DNA of 64,000 nt from Botrimarina mediterranea (GCF_007753265.1 NZ_CP036349.1:2885363-2949362); one strand, 5' to 3'; positions 8,557-17,206 are shown, counted from the first letter of the stretch. The notes: a model not told the origin generated them from the letters alone. Translations and numbers: made by a program.

Positions 8557-9164
8557 GCCGGATCGATCACACCGACGAGCCCTATGACGAGGCTGGACGA
8601 GCGCCCGCCCTTGAGGACTTGGTTCTTCAAGACGAAGGCGATGCCGCCCCTTCGGAGTCGCAACGGCAGGACGACTTTATCCAGCTCTTGACGGAGGCGC
8701 AGCCTCGACTGCTCGCCTATATCTCGATGCTGCTCGGAAGCGTGCAGGAGGCGGACAACATCCTGCAAGAGACGAACCTAATTCTCTGGAAGAAGTCGGA
8801 CCAGTTCCACCCCGGGGATTCTTTCGCCGCGTGGTCTCGCAAGATCGCCTACTACAAGACGCTGAGCTTTCTGCGTGACCGCGGGCGACGCCGCGTAATG
8901 ATCGACCATGGTCTCCTCGAACTGGCGGTCAAGCAGGTCGATCACAAGGGCGATGAGCGGCAACTCGCCCTGCGGCATTGCCTCTCAGAACTCGACGAGG
9001 GCCAGCTGAGTCTGCTACGGCTTCGCTATACGGTGGGTGATCCTCTGGCGGAGATCAGCCGGAGCCTGGGTAAGAGCGAGGGCGCGGTCAAGATGGCGCT
9101 GCGTCGTGTTCGACTCATCCTCATGGAGTGTATTAGCCGCCGCCTGGAGGCCGAACATGCCTGA
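8553..9164 (+). CDS. ECF-like sigma-70 factor
   Basis: A 203-residue sigma-70 family factor of the kind common in Rhodopirellula and Verrucomicrobium relatives. Region 2 lies at about 40-110 (LLAYISMLLGSVQEADNILQ, then DSFAAWSRKIAYYKTLSFLR). Region 4 is at about 140-195 (LSELDEGQLSLLRLRY, then LAEISRSLGKSEGAVKMALR). It would direct RNA polymerase to its own promoter set. The start is GTG at 8553, overlapping the preceding TGA (GTGA). The stop overlaps the start of the FecR/LamG gene, which is the usual arrangement for a sigma factor and its membrane regulator. Targets are unknown; the neighbouring exported proteins are plausible. Confidence 0.9.
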   Translation: MSRIDHTDEPYDEAGRAPALEDLVLQDEGDAAPSESQRQDDFIQLLTEAQPRLLAYISMLLGSVQEADNILQETNLILWKKSDQFHPGDSFAAWSRKIAYYKTLSFLRDRGRRRVMIDHGLLELAVKQVDHKGDERQLALRHCLSELDEGQLSLLRLRYTVGDPLAEISRSLGKSEGAVKMALRRVRLILMECISRRLEAEHA

Positions 9165-10842
9165 GCCTGGCAAGGCAGTTCCCCGAAAGGCGATCAAACT
9201 GATCAGCGAGATCGCCGACGGCGTCGCGGACCCCGGCTCCTTCGAGCGTCTCCGCGAGATGATCGCGGGCGACGAACGGGTGCTCCAATACTACGCCGAA
9301 TGGATGGACGTCCACGCCCGCCTGCACTACGACCTGGGTCGCGGACGGTACGCGCCGGCGGTTGCACGACAGCTGAGCACGAGCGACGAAGGCGCCCTGC
9401 GTAGTGCGACGACGGCGGAGCGAGTAGACCGCTCGGACCGTCGTCTGCGGCTACTGATTGCGATTGGGGCCACGCTTGCCATCGCCGCTTCTCTCCTGAT
9501 CATCGCGCCGGTGATTGTGCTCCCCTCACCGCCAGGCGCGTCCGTGGCCCGCCACCCGGAAGACCACCCTGACAAGCGCGATCTTCGCGATTTTCGCACC
9601 AAGGGGTTCGGGGAGGTTGCGGTCATCGCCGAGTCAATTGACGCCGAATGGAAGGGGCTGCCGCTGCTGCGTGCAGGATCGCCTCTTTCGGCTCAACGCC
9701 TGAAGCTAGTCCGGGGAGTAGTGCAACTCGAATTCGTCAGCGGCGCGAACGTCATTGTCGAAGCGCCGGCCGAGTTCGAGATCGAATCGCCGATGAGCCT
9801 TTCGTGCACCGCCGGCAAGTTCCGGACGCACGTGCCGCAGCAGGCGATTGGCTTTGTCGTTCATACCCCCGAGCAACGCGTCGTCGACCTGGGCACTGAG
9901 TTCGCCGTCGAGGTGGGAAGCGGGTGGACCCAAGTGCACGTCCTCGATGGCGAGATTCGTCTTGAGGACCCCTCACCCAACGGCGTCACTATCCGCGACG
10001 GACGCATCCTTGGCGTTGGCCAGGGCGTCTCGCGCGACAGCCGAGGCCACGAACAACCGATCGTAGCCGCGAACGACCGATTTATCGGCCGCCAGCAGTT
10101 CTCCGAGATGTCGAACGTCGCAACCGAAGAACGGCGAAAGGAGTGGGAAGCGACCTATAATCGTCAAGCAACCAACCCCGACGTGCTGCTGTGCTTCGGT
10201 TTCGAAGGCGCCGAGCCTTGGGAGCGAGTGCTACGCCAAGAAGGGCCCGGGAGAGTCGACCGGCTGGAGGGCGCCGTTGTTGGCTGCCGCTGGTCCGAGG
10301 GGCGTTGGCCTTGGAAGCAAGCCCTCGAGTTCAAACGCACCAGCGACAGGGTGCGGATGAACGTCCCAGGCGAGTACGACTCGGTGACCTTCTCCTGCTG
10401 GATCCGAGTCGATGGCTTCGATCGATGGCTGAGCGCCATCGTCCTGACCGACGGCCATGAACTTGGCGAACCCCACTGGCAGTTTACCGAAACAGGACAG
10501 CTCTTGCTCGGCGTCAAGTCGGGCCAGAAGTCCTCGGAGTATCTATCTCCGAGCGTCTTGCAACTCGCCGACCTCGGCCGATGGCTCCATCTGGCCTGCG
10601 TCTACGATGGGCCAGGCGGTGCGGTCACTCACTACGTCGACGGCGAGGCGGTGCATATCCAAGAGATTGAGCAACCGACGAAGCTACGCTTCGGCGACAC
10701 CGAGATCGGGAACTGGACTTCGAAAGGGTTCCTCGACCATACCGTGCGGAGCTTGAACGGACGGATCGACGAACTCATCCTGTACAAGACGGCGCTGAAC
10801 GAGCTCGAGGTGGCCGAGCTCTATCAAAGCGGCCGTCCTTGA
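9157..10842 (+). CDS. FecR/LamG membrane protein, probable sigma regulator
   Basis: A 561-residue protein. Residues 1-95 are cytoplasmic and resemble the start of planctomycete anti-sigma-type proteins (ERLREMIAGDERVLQYYAEW). One membrane helix lies at about 98-122. A FecR-like beta domain follows (VRGVVQLEFVSGANVIVEAP, then VVDLGTEFAVEVG and VHVLDGEIRL) at about 150-310. Residues 350-560 look like a LamG/concanavalin-type lectin fold (YDSVTFSCWIRVDGF, LHLACVYDGPGGAV, NGRIDELILYKTALNELEV). ATG 9157 overlaps the end of the sigma gene by 8 bases. Inference: the outer LamG part senses a glycan or surface ligand and the inner end holds the sigma factor. No ligand can be named. Confidence 0.85.
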   Translation: MPEPGKAVPRKAIKLISEIADGVADPGSFERLREMIAGDERVLQYYAEWMDVHARLHYDLGRGRYAPAVARQLSTSDEGALRSATTAERVDRSDRRLRLLIAIGATLAIAASLLIIAPVIVLPSPPGASVARHPEDHPDKRDLRDFRTKGFGEVAVIAESIDAEWKGLPLLRAGSPLSAQRLKLVRGVVQLEFVSGANVIVEAPAEFEIESPMSLSCTAGKFRTHVPQQAIGFVVHTPEQRVVDLGTEFAVEVGSGWTQVHVLDGEIRLEDPSPNGVTIRDGRILGVGQGVSRDSRGHEQPIVAANDRFIGRQQFSEMSNVATEERRKEWEATYNRQATNPDVLLCFGFEGAEPWERVLRQEGPGRVDRLEGAVVGCRWSEGRWPWKQALEFKRTSDRVRMNVPGEYDSVTFSCWIRVDGFDRWLSAIVLTDGHELGEPHWQFTETGQLLLGVKSGQKSSEYLSPSVLQLADLGRWLHLACVYDGPGGAVTHYVDGEAVHIQEIEQPTKLRFGDTEIGNWTSKGFLDHTVRSLNGRIDELILYKTALNELEVAELYQSGRP

Positions 10843-10954
10843 TCTCCATCTCTCCGGAGTTTTCCCGTCGCAGCGGCTGCCGTCGCAAAAGACGTCAAGC
10901 ATCGATCCGACGCCACCTGGAGCGTCCTGTGCTTACGAAGAGAGCGTATCGCAA

Positions 10955-13186
10955 ATGCCTCAGCAGAGATTCCGGTCTTGGCCCATGTTGCTGGTGCTGT
11001 GCCATCCGATCGCGGCTAGGTGTACGCAACCCGACTACGCCGACCTCGCCAGCCCGCTGATCGGGACCGACTCGACGCACGACTTCTCGCACGGCAACAC
11101 CTACCCCGCGGTGGCGGCGCCGTTCGGGATGACGTTCTGGACACCCCGCACGGGAGACGCCTCGGGCTGGATCTACCAGTACGGCGCCAAGCGGCTCCGC
11201 GCCTTCCAAGCGACGCACCAGCCGAGCCCCTGGATGGGCGACTACGGCAACTTTGGGGTGATGCCGTTCACGGGCGAATCGACGGCGGAACTGCCGACGT
11301 CGGCGTTCTCGCATGGCGATGAGGTCTCCAAACCGCACCTCTACGCCGTGACGCTCGAGGATTCGGGCGTGCGCGCCGAGATGACCGCGACGACGCGCTC
11401 GGCGGCGATGCGGTTTGCGTTCCCCAAGGGCAAGCGGGCGTGGGTCCACTTCGACGCCTACAGCCCCGGCGACTTCGTCATCGACAAGGCGGCCGGCACG
11501 CTGAAAGGCGTCGCCCGCAAGAACAACGGCGGCGTCGCCGGTGATTTCGGTTGCCGTTTCGTGGCGAAGTTCAGCGCGTCGATCAAGTCGATCGACGCGT
11601 CCCCCGACAAGCACTGGGTGGCGGTTGAGTTCGAGGCGCCCGAGTCGGGCGTCATCGAGGCCCGCATCGGCACGTCGTTCATCGACCACGATCAAGCGGC
11701 GCTCAACCTCGAGCGTGAAGTCGGCGACAAGTCGTTCGACGATGTGGTCGCCGCGAATAAGGACGTTTGGAACAAGCGGCTCTCGGTCATCGAGATCGAA
11801 GGCGCCACGGACGACCAGCGTGTGACGTTCTACTCAAACCTGTACCGGGCTCTGCTCTTCCCGCGGATCTTCCACGAAGAGAACGCCGCCGGCGAGCTGG
11901 TGCATTACAGCCCCTACAACGGCAAGGTCGAGCCGGGCGAGATGTTCGCTGACAACGGTTTCTGGGACACGTTCCGGGCCGTGTATCCGCTGATGTCGAT
12001 CATCGACCCTGAGATCAACGCGGCGATGGTCCGCGGCTGGCTCAACGCCTATCGGGAAGGGGGCTGGTTCCCCAAGTGGGCGAGCCCCGGCTACCGCGAT
12101 TGCATGATCGGCACGCACGTCGAGAGCGTGATCGCCGACGCGTTGTGCAAGGGGATCGACGACTTCGATGTCGAAACGGCTTTCGCGGGCTCGCTCCGTG
12201 ACGCCACTGAAGTCGGACCTCACGGGGGCGCGGGACGCAAAGGGATCGCCGCTTACCTCGAGCTGGGGTACGTGCCCTGTGATGAAACGGGCGAAGCGAC
12301 AGCTCGGACGCTCGAGTTCGCCTACGACGACTGGTGCGTCGCGCAAATCGCAGAACGGCTCGGCAAGGACCAAGCCGCTGCGACGCTGCGACGGCGCGCC
12401 GCGAACTACCGCAATGTCTTCGACCCCGAGGTCGGCTTCATGCGAGGGCGCCTCCGCAGTGGAGTTTGGCGGCCCGGCTTTGAAGCGGACGAGTGGGGAG
12501 GTCCCTTCACGGAGGGGAGCTCGTGGCACTACAGCTGGAGCGTGCTGCACGACCTGCCCGGCTTGATCGAGTTGATGGGCGGCGACGACGCGTTTGTCGG
12601 CAAGCTCGATGCGATGCTCGCCGCCGAGCCGACGTTCGGCGTCGGCCACTATGGCGGAGTGATCCACGAGATGACCGAGATGGTCGCCTGCAAGATGGGC
12701 CAGTACGCCCACGGCAACCAGCCGGTGCACCACGTGCTGTACCTCTACAACTTCGCCGGCGCCCCGTGGAAGACCGCGGCGCCCGTTCGGCAGGTCGTTG
12801 ATACGCTCTATGGCCCCGGGCCCGACGGCTACTGCGGCGACGAGGACAACGGCCAGATGTCGGCGTGGTACCTGTTCAGCACGCTAGGCTTCTACCCCGT
12901 CTGCCCCGGCAAGGCGGGCTATGCGATCGGCAGCCCGCGGTTCGCCAAGGCGACGATCCATTTGCAGAACGGCAAGGACTTTGTGATCGAGGCGCCGGAC
13001 AACTCGGACGACAACCTCCACGTCGGCTCAATCACGATGAACGGCGAGCCCGTCAGCCGTTCATGGGTCAAGCACAGCGAGATCGCCGAGGGCGGCGTGA
13101 TGACGCTCAAGATGCAGGCCGAGCCGAACCGCGACTGGGCGACGGCCGAGGAAGACCGCCCGTTCGGCGATTGGGCCACTGACTGA
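10955..13186 (+). CDS. GH92 alpha-mannosidase
   Basis: A 743-residue glycoside hydrolase of family 92, calcium-dependent exo-alpha-mannosidases that trim N-glycans and other alpha-mannosides with inversion. A short signal-like segment (WPMLLVLCHPIAA) opens the protein. The N-terminal beta-sandwich begins PLIGTDSTHDFSHGNTYPAV, and the barrel domain starts near 280 (VTFYSNLYRALLFPRIFHEE). GVIHEMTEM carries the conserved catalytic-acid Glu and DEDNGQMSAWYLFSTLGFYP carries the acidic pair assigned to the base and metal site in studied GH92 enzymes. The length is normal. The gene is 112 bases after the FecR/LamG gene on the same strand, so it could share its regulation. Linkage specificity is not predictable from sequence. 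Confidence 0.93.
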   Translation: MPQQRFRSWPMLLVLCHPIAARCTQPDYADLASPLIGTDSTHDFSHGNTYPAVAAPFGMTFWTPRTGDASGWIYQYGAKRLRAFQATHQPSPWMGDYGNFGVMPFTGESTAELPTSAFSHGDEVSKPHLYAVTLEDSGVRAEMTATTRSAAMRFAFPKGKRAWVHFDAYSPGDFVIDKAAGTLKGVARKNNGGVAGDFGCRFVAKFSASIKSIDASPDKHWVAVEFEAPESGVIEARIGTSFIDHDQAALNLEREVGDKSFDDVVAANKDVWNKRLSVIEIEGATDDQRVTFYSNLYRALLFPRIFHEENAAGELVHYSPYNGKVEPGEMFADNGFWDTFRAVYPLMSIIDPEINAAMVRGWLNAYREGGWFPKWASPGYRDCMIGTHVESVIADALCKGIDDFDVETAFAGSLRDATEVGPHGGAGRKGIAAYLELGYVPCDETGEATARTLEFAYDDWCVAQIAERLGKDQAAATLRRRAANYRNVFDPEVGFMRGRLRSGVWRPGFEADEWGGPFTEGSSWHYSWSVLHDLPGLIELMGGDDAFVGKLDAMLAAEPTFGVGHYGGVIHEMTEMVACKMGQYAHGNQPVHHVLYLYNFAGAPWKTAAPVRQVVDTLYGPGPDGYCGDEDNGQMSAWYLFSTLGFYPVCPGKAGYAIGSPRFAKATIHLQNGKDFVIEAPDNSDDNLHVGSITMNGEPVSRSWVKHSEIAEGGVMTLKMQAEPNRDWATAEEDRPFGDWATD

Positions 13187-13364
13187 TTGGTGATCCGCAA
13201 CCGGAAGACCGTGTCTCTTTTCTTTAACGCGCAGTGTCAGAACCAGAATCCTGCCTTGCGACGATAATACATGACGCTGCCGGTGAGGGGCGATGCCGGG
13301 CAGGCGGGCGAGCGCCTCGATCCAGCGCTGGTTTCTCTCTGCGTCCCCGCGTGAGACCGTGTCT
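13187..13364. other. Spacer after GH92 gene
   Basis: No gene or clear terminator. This marks the left border of a region with degraded mobile DNA. Confidence 0.4.
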
Positions 13365-13583
13365 TCAAATTGCTTTGATCCTCGCCAGTCGTCGTGACAT
13401 GAAGTTGGTCATGGCAATGTAGATCATCGTTTCGCTGGTGTGGGGATTGTGCTTGTAGTCTCGGCTCTGGCGGCGGTACCGCATCAGCCAGGCGAAGGTC
13501 CGTTCTACGCTCCAACGCTTGGGTAGCATGACGAACCGCTCGGCTCCCGCCGGACTGAGCAGACGGTTGGTGGAGATCTTCAA
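13365..13583 (-). pseudogene. IS5-family transposase C-terminal remnant
   Basis: The minus-strand frame reads [18 protein letters not shown] and [18 protein letters not shown]. This is the C-terminal end of IS5-type DDE transposases, including the Glu of the DDE triad in VERTFAW. Only about 55 family residues remain; sequence before about 13550 has no resemblance, and no inverted repeats or target duplication are visible. It is a dead fragment of an insertion sequence. Confidence 0.75.
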
Positions 13584-13930
13584 CCTCCTACGCGGGGAAG
13601 GACGAGGAGGTCGAGCCGCCAGGTCTATGGAGACCGAGAGCCTGTAAACGCCGCGACCGGCCGACGGCGCTGGCTCCCCGGTCGTGCATCACGGCTGGGA
13701 AACCGTTGATGCGAAATAGAAGAGTTCTCGTTCGGCTACGCCGTCGCGCCCAGCGATTCGGAAACCTCACCGTCTTGGTTGCGCTCGGGGGGGGCGCACC
13801 AGTTGGATCGCTGAGCGACGCCAGAAATGCTCCCCTGCGTTCTAGACCCGCTGCTACCAATCCGTGAGCAAACCGCAGCAAAGTAGTAACGCCCTGCTGC
13901 AGGGGCAGGGTTCGAAGCCGCCATCTACTA
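13584..13930. other. Unassigned stretch inside decayed element
   Basis: No supportable gene. A minus-strand open frame covers 13588-14202, but its translation is driven by the DNA repeats to the right and resembles no family I recognise. Confidence 0.35.
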
Positions 13931-14229
13931 GATCGCCAGCCGCCAGCAACCCAAAATTCGCCAGCCGATAAATCGCCGGCTATGGAAAATCGCCAGCCAG
14001 GAAATCGCCGGCCGCCAGGAGGTTGGACGAGGCTGCGGATGTCGAGCAAGCTTCGCGACGGGTTCCGCTGACTATCGAGCGAGTAGGCTGAACCAGCGGC
14101 GATGGCGAGGGCTAGCCGCCAGCTAGGAAATCGCCAAGCACAAAATCGCCAGCCGCCAGCTACAGAAAAATCGCCAGCCGCAGAATCGGCAGCCGTCAGC
14201 ACAAGAATCGCCAGCTACGAGTTCCGCCA
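13931..14229. repeat. Degenerate iteron-like direct repeats
   Basis: About twelve imperfect copies of a unit near AAATCGCCAGCCGCCAGC occur in the same orientation in two clusters, about 13931-14019 and 14111-14229. Examples are GATCGCCAGCCGCCAGC at 13931, AAAATCGCCAGCC at 13987, GAAATCGCCGGCCGCCAGG at 14001, AAAATCGCCAGCCGCCAGC at 14142 and AAAAATCGCCAGCCGC at 14166. Spacing is irregular, roughly 15-22 bases within a cluster. They lie just beyond the 3' end of a ribbon-helix-helix ORF and beside a DUF3987 fragment. Iterons bound by a replication or partition protein of a former element are one reading; simple repeat expansion is another. Confidence 0.65.
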
Positions 14230-14232
14230 GCG

Positions 14233-14367
14233 TCACGGAGTTTTCTTGGTGGATAGTGGCAACCTCTGGATTGCCACGACGATCGCCTGACTGCGGTTGA
14301 GTCCGTGGCGTTCTGCATATTCATCAACCCTGGCGACGATCGACGCGTCAACCTTCGCTGCGATCAT
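14233..14367 (-). CDS. Small ribbon-helix-helix (CopG-like) protein
   Basis: A 44-residue ORF from ATG 14367 to TGA 14233. It reads MIAAKVDASIVARVDEYAER, then HGLNRSQAIVVAIQRL. This is the ribbon-helix-helix pattern: a short beta strand with alternating residues, helix A (LDxxA-like VDEYAE), G-x-N/S-R-S at the turn, then helix B with AI..AI. CopG itself is only 45 residues, so the length fits. Family members bind DNA as dimers and control plasmid copy number, antitoxin operons or partition. The codons overlap, on the opposite strand, the first 20 codons of the DUF3987 fragment. No clear ribosome site and no toxin partner are visible. It may be a relic. Confidence 0.5.
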   Translation of the reverse strand: MIAAKVDASIVARVDEYAERHGLNRSQAIVVAIQRLPLSTKKTP

Positions 14368-14994
14368 CACAAGAGGCTCACCGCCAAGCTACAGGCGGCC
14401 ATCGACCGCCTCTACGAGCTGCACGGGGCAAACAGTAGCGAGAGTGAGATCACGCCGGTGGTCCTGACGCTCTCCCCTGGCGCTAAGAAGTTGTGGGTCG
14501 ACTTCTTCACGCAGCACGCCGAGGAGCAGCAGGCCTTGGAGAGGGATCTAGGGGCGGCTTGGTCGAAGCTCGAGGGGGGGACAGGGCGGCTGGCGCTGGT
14601 GCTCCACATGGTGGACGGTACGCAGGGGACCGACGGGCCGATCTCCCAGCAGTCGATGCAGCGGGCTGTCAAACTGATGGGGTGGATCAAGCACGAGACG
14701 CGTCGCGTCTATGCCAGGCTGGCTGAATCGGAGGATCAGCGGAAGGATCGCGAGCTCGTGGAGCGGATTCAGAAGAACGGCGGAAAGATCAACCCGCGGG
14801 AGATGCAGCGTGGTTCGCGCGAATGGCCGACGGCCGATTCCGCGGAGGGTGACCTAGAACGGTTGCAGGGCCGTGGACTCCGTGAGTGGGAGGTGAACCC
14901 GCCTTCTGGCAAAGGCGGCCGACCGGGGAGGGTGTTCTATTTGAAGGATCACGACGGCGATGTCGACGGAACCTACCCGCCAGCCGAGGAATAA
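14305..14994 (+). pseudogene. DUF3987 C-terminal fragment (phage/plasmid primase-type)
   Basis: The open frame holds ITPVVLTLSPGAKKLWVDF, then EEQQALERDLGAAWSKLEG and RLALVLHMVDG. This is the C-terminal part of DUF3987 proteins, which occur in phages, plasmids and islands and carry a helicase/primase-like ATPase domain upstream. Here that ATPase part is missing. Recognisable family sequence starts near 14374 (LTAKLQAAIDRLYELHG), and the first 20 codons from GTG 14305 are merely antisense to the ribbon-helix-helix ORF, which dates the junction to about 14370. The tail (GLREWEVNPPSGKGGRPGRV) resembles the winged-helix end of the family. It is a truncated remnant with no start of its own. Confidence 0.65.
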
Positions 14995-15066
14995 CGAGTT
15001 TCGTCAACGTCGACGCAGATAGTAACTTCTATGGGCGAGGGCTAATGAGCTCGGGCCCGTTTCGAT

Positions 15067-16588
15067 AAGGAGCAGAACATAGCGAGTGTTTACAAGCGTG
15101 GCGGCTCGAAAGCGAAGGTAGTTGGTACGTGTCGTGGGTCGATCACACGCGCAAGACCAAGACGAAGAGCGCCCGGACGACCGACAAGGCGACGGCCCAG
15201 AGGATCGGCGCAAAGCTCGAAGGCGACGCGGCGTTGCGGCGCGAGGGGGTGATCGATCCGATGGCGGACCGATTCTCCCAAGAAGGAGGGCGCCCACTCC
15301 GGGAACACATTTCCGCCTACAAAGAGAGCCTCGAGACGGCGCAGAGGACGTCTCGTCACATCGATGAGACCATCGGCTATCTCTTGAAGATCGTTGAGAA
15401 CGGCCAGATCGAAACTCTTCGACAGTTCGATGCGTCAATCGTCGATCGTTATGCAGAGACACTACGGTCGCGGGGACTGGGTGCGAGGTCGGTCCAGACG
15501 TGCCTGACGGCCGCCAAGTCGTTCGCGAAGTGGGCAGTCGCCACCGAGCGACTCTCCCGCGATCCACTACACTACTGGCTATCAAAAAGCCCAACCCGCA
15601 GCGTGATCGCCGGCGCTTGCGACGCGCCCTGACGGCGGAGGAGTGGCCTTGGCTGCTGAAGGCGACGGTAAGCGGCCCGGTCCGTCGCGAGATGAGCGGA
15701 CCGGAGCGAGCGCTGCTCTATCGAGTAGCCATCGCCACGGGCTATCGGCCCATCGAGTTGCGTCGGGTCACAGCGAGCAGCGTCGACCTCCAGGGTCCTC
15801 CGTGCGTCCGTCTGGATGCTTACGGGACTAAGAACGGACGGTCCGCTGCTCAGCCGATTGACAGTCGGCTTGCTGAGATGCTCCGACTCCATACTTCGGG
15901 TCTTGCCCCTAAGGCTCCCCTCATTCGTCTGCCACATCCCACGAAGCTGCCTGAGATGTTGCGTAAGGACATGCTGGCTGCGCGCGAGGCTTGGCTCGGC
16001 GACTCATCTGACGAGGTTGAACTCGGCCACCGTCAGGCGACCGACTTTCTGGCCGAAGAGAACGAGGCGGGCGAGCGGCTCGACTTCTACAGCCTGCGAT
16101 GCACAACCGCTACTTGGCTGGTCCAGTCGGCCGTCGACGTGAAGACCGCGCAGGAAGTCCTTCGCCATTCGACCCCTGAATTGACGATCGGAATCTTCGC
16201 CCGGAGCACAGCCGCTTCGCGAACCGGCGCGACAGACCGGTTGGTGGAGAGCCTCGGTGCGCAGCGCAAACCACAGCGCACGCCCCGCGATAAGGCGCCA
16301 GCGACCGCGACTCCGTGCGAGTGGGCCACGCAGCGGCCGCCCCGGAAAACCCGGGTGGCGATTCGCCACAAGAGCTGCCGCGACAGCAACTTAGGCGACG
16401 GGGCGCCGCTTCGTGCGACGCCATGCAGAGAGCGGAGGACAAGGGATTCGAACCCTCAACCGGTTTCCCGGCAACTGATTTCGAGTCAGCCTGCTAACCA
16501 TTCGCTTATCCTCCGGGCAAGTCATCCCCGGCCGGGGCCGGAGTCGCTTACGCAGAACTGTAAAACTATCTGTCGGCCGGCCGGGTGA
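15067..16588 (+). pseudogene. Decayed tyrosine recombinase (integrase)
   Basis: A phage-type integrase with several lesions. A perfect AAGGAG at 15067-15072 is followed, 6 bases on, by ATA (15079) instead of ATG, then ASVYKRGGSKAK. One base is missing near 15117, where the frame changes to GSWYVSWVDHTRKTK. A second single-base loss near 15578 moves the frame again, to KKPNPQRDRRRLRRALTAEE. The SAM-like DNA-binding part is at 15290-15560. The catalytic part keeps the first Arg (GYRPIELRR) and the Lys (GTKNGR), but HxxR is Y-S-L-R (DFYSLRC) and the nucleophile Tyr is Phe (LTIGIFARS). The enzyme cannot be active. The frame stays open into the neighbouring tRNA-Ser on the other strand; the true end was probably before 16430. 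Confidence 0.8.
16433..16514 (-). tRNA. tRNA-Ser (anticodon CGA)
   Basis: The minus strand folds as a tRNA of 82 bases. The acceptor stem pairs GGAGGAT with GTCCTCC, with G as discriminator. The D arm includes AATGGTTAGC. The anticodon stem of five pairs carries loop CTCGAAA, with anticodon CGA at 16481-16483. There is a long variable arm (GCCGGGAAACCGG) as expected for serine, and a T arm with GGTTCGAATCC. CCA is not encoded. It reads UCG. Its 3' end faces a dead integrase, the usual layout when a tRNA gene serves as an integration site. Confidence 0.95.
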
Positions 16589-16591
16589 CAA
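16563..16591 (-). promoter_or_regulatory. Probable sigma-70 promoter for tRNA-Ser
   Basis: On the minus strand TTGTCA (16591-16586) and TAGTTT (16568-16563) are separated by exactly 17 bases and stand about 48 bases before the tRNA 5' end. The -35 matches five of six consensus bases; the -10 is weaker. Confidence 0.4.
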
Positions 16592-16885
16592 GCGACCCGC
16601 CGGGGCTTTTGGGCCCGTAGGACCGGCAATTTCCGTAGAGTGGCCGTCGGTTGGTGGATCGGGGCGGCGCGGTTCTGACGACTCTTCCCGCTGCGAGGGG
16701 GCGCCCCAGCACCGCTCACGGAGTGCTGGCGCCGCTGCCGATGCCAGAAGTCGAGAGGATGTTCGCCATGCGGGCGGCCGAAGGACGGCCCCGGCGGACG
16801 CCGCTGCGACGGACCAAGCCAGGATGGAGGGCTCCGCAGCCAACCGAGCCACCGATCCACCCCGAGACAGCCGGGAGAGGCCTCT
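16592..16885. other. Spacer upstream of hypothetical gene
   Basis: No supportable gene. Open frames here on both strands are long only because of the high GC content and show no motif. Confidence 0.35.
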
Positions 16886-17206
16886 ATGCCGACGCCGACC
16901 ATCCGAATCGTCACCCGCGGCGCGGGGGGCGAGATCCGCAGCAAGGACTACGCGCACTGCGACGCGGTCCTAAAGATGCACACGCAGATTGGCATCGACG
17001 ACTGTTCGACCGACCTGGCGTTGCGGGGGCTGCCCGTCTTCCGTGGCCTGATCGGCCCGATGCCCGACGGCAAGGGGGTTGTGCGTTACGAGTCGCCCGA
17101 GGTTTTTGAGACGCTCACCAAAGAGTGGAGCGCGCCGCCGCCGAAGCGGAAGCGCATCCGCAAGAAGACCCAGGCGCCGGTCGATGTCGAGCAGCCGCAG
17201 GCCTGA
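16886..17206 (+). CDS. Hypothetical protein, basic tail
   Basis: A 106-residue protein I do not recognise. It starts MPTPTIRIVTRGAGGEIRSK from ATG 16886, with GAGAGG 5 bases upstream. The first 80 residues look like a compact folded domain with two Cys (DYAHCDAVLKMHTQIGIDDC). The last 30 are rich in Lys, Arg and Pro (PPPKRKRIRKKTQ) and could contact nucleic acid or simply be disordered. No signal peptide or membrane helix. It stands alone between tRNA-Ser and the ABC export module. A competing frame starting at 16651 has no start signal and an implausible composition. Confidence 0.6.
   Translation: MPTPTIRIVTRGAGGEIRSKDYAHCDAVLKMHTQIGIDDCSTDLALRGLPVFRGLIGPMPDGKGVVRYESPEVFETLTKEWSAPPPKRKRIRKKTQAPVDVEQPQA

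Noticed and set aside
13890-13925. GGGTTCGAA near 13905 as a copy of the tRNA end (attachment site).
   Set aside because: Orientation and flanking bases do not match the tRNA-Ser 3' end; a short T-loop-like match is expected by chance.
13588-14202. A minus-strand frame of 204 codons with repeating Gly-Trp-Arg-Phe patterns.
   Set aside because: Its repeats simply translate the DNA repeats, it has no start signal and no family resemblance.
15560-15600. The frame break in the integrase at CAAAAAGCCC as a programmed -1 slip.
   Set aside because: The gene also lacks a proper start, has another frame break and lost catalytic residues, so ordinary decay explains it better.
16651-17109. A plus-strand frame upstream of and overlapping the hypothetical gene.
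   Set aside because: No ribosome site, no motif, and the 16886 frame has a good start context.
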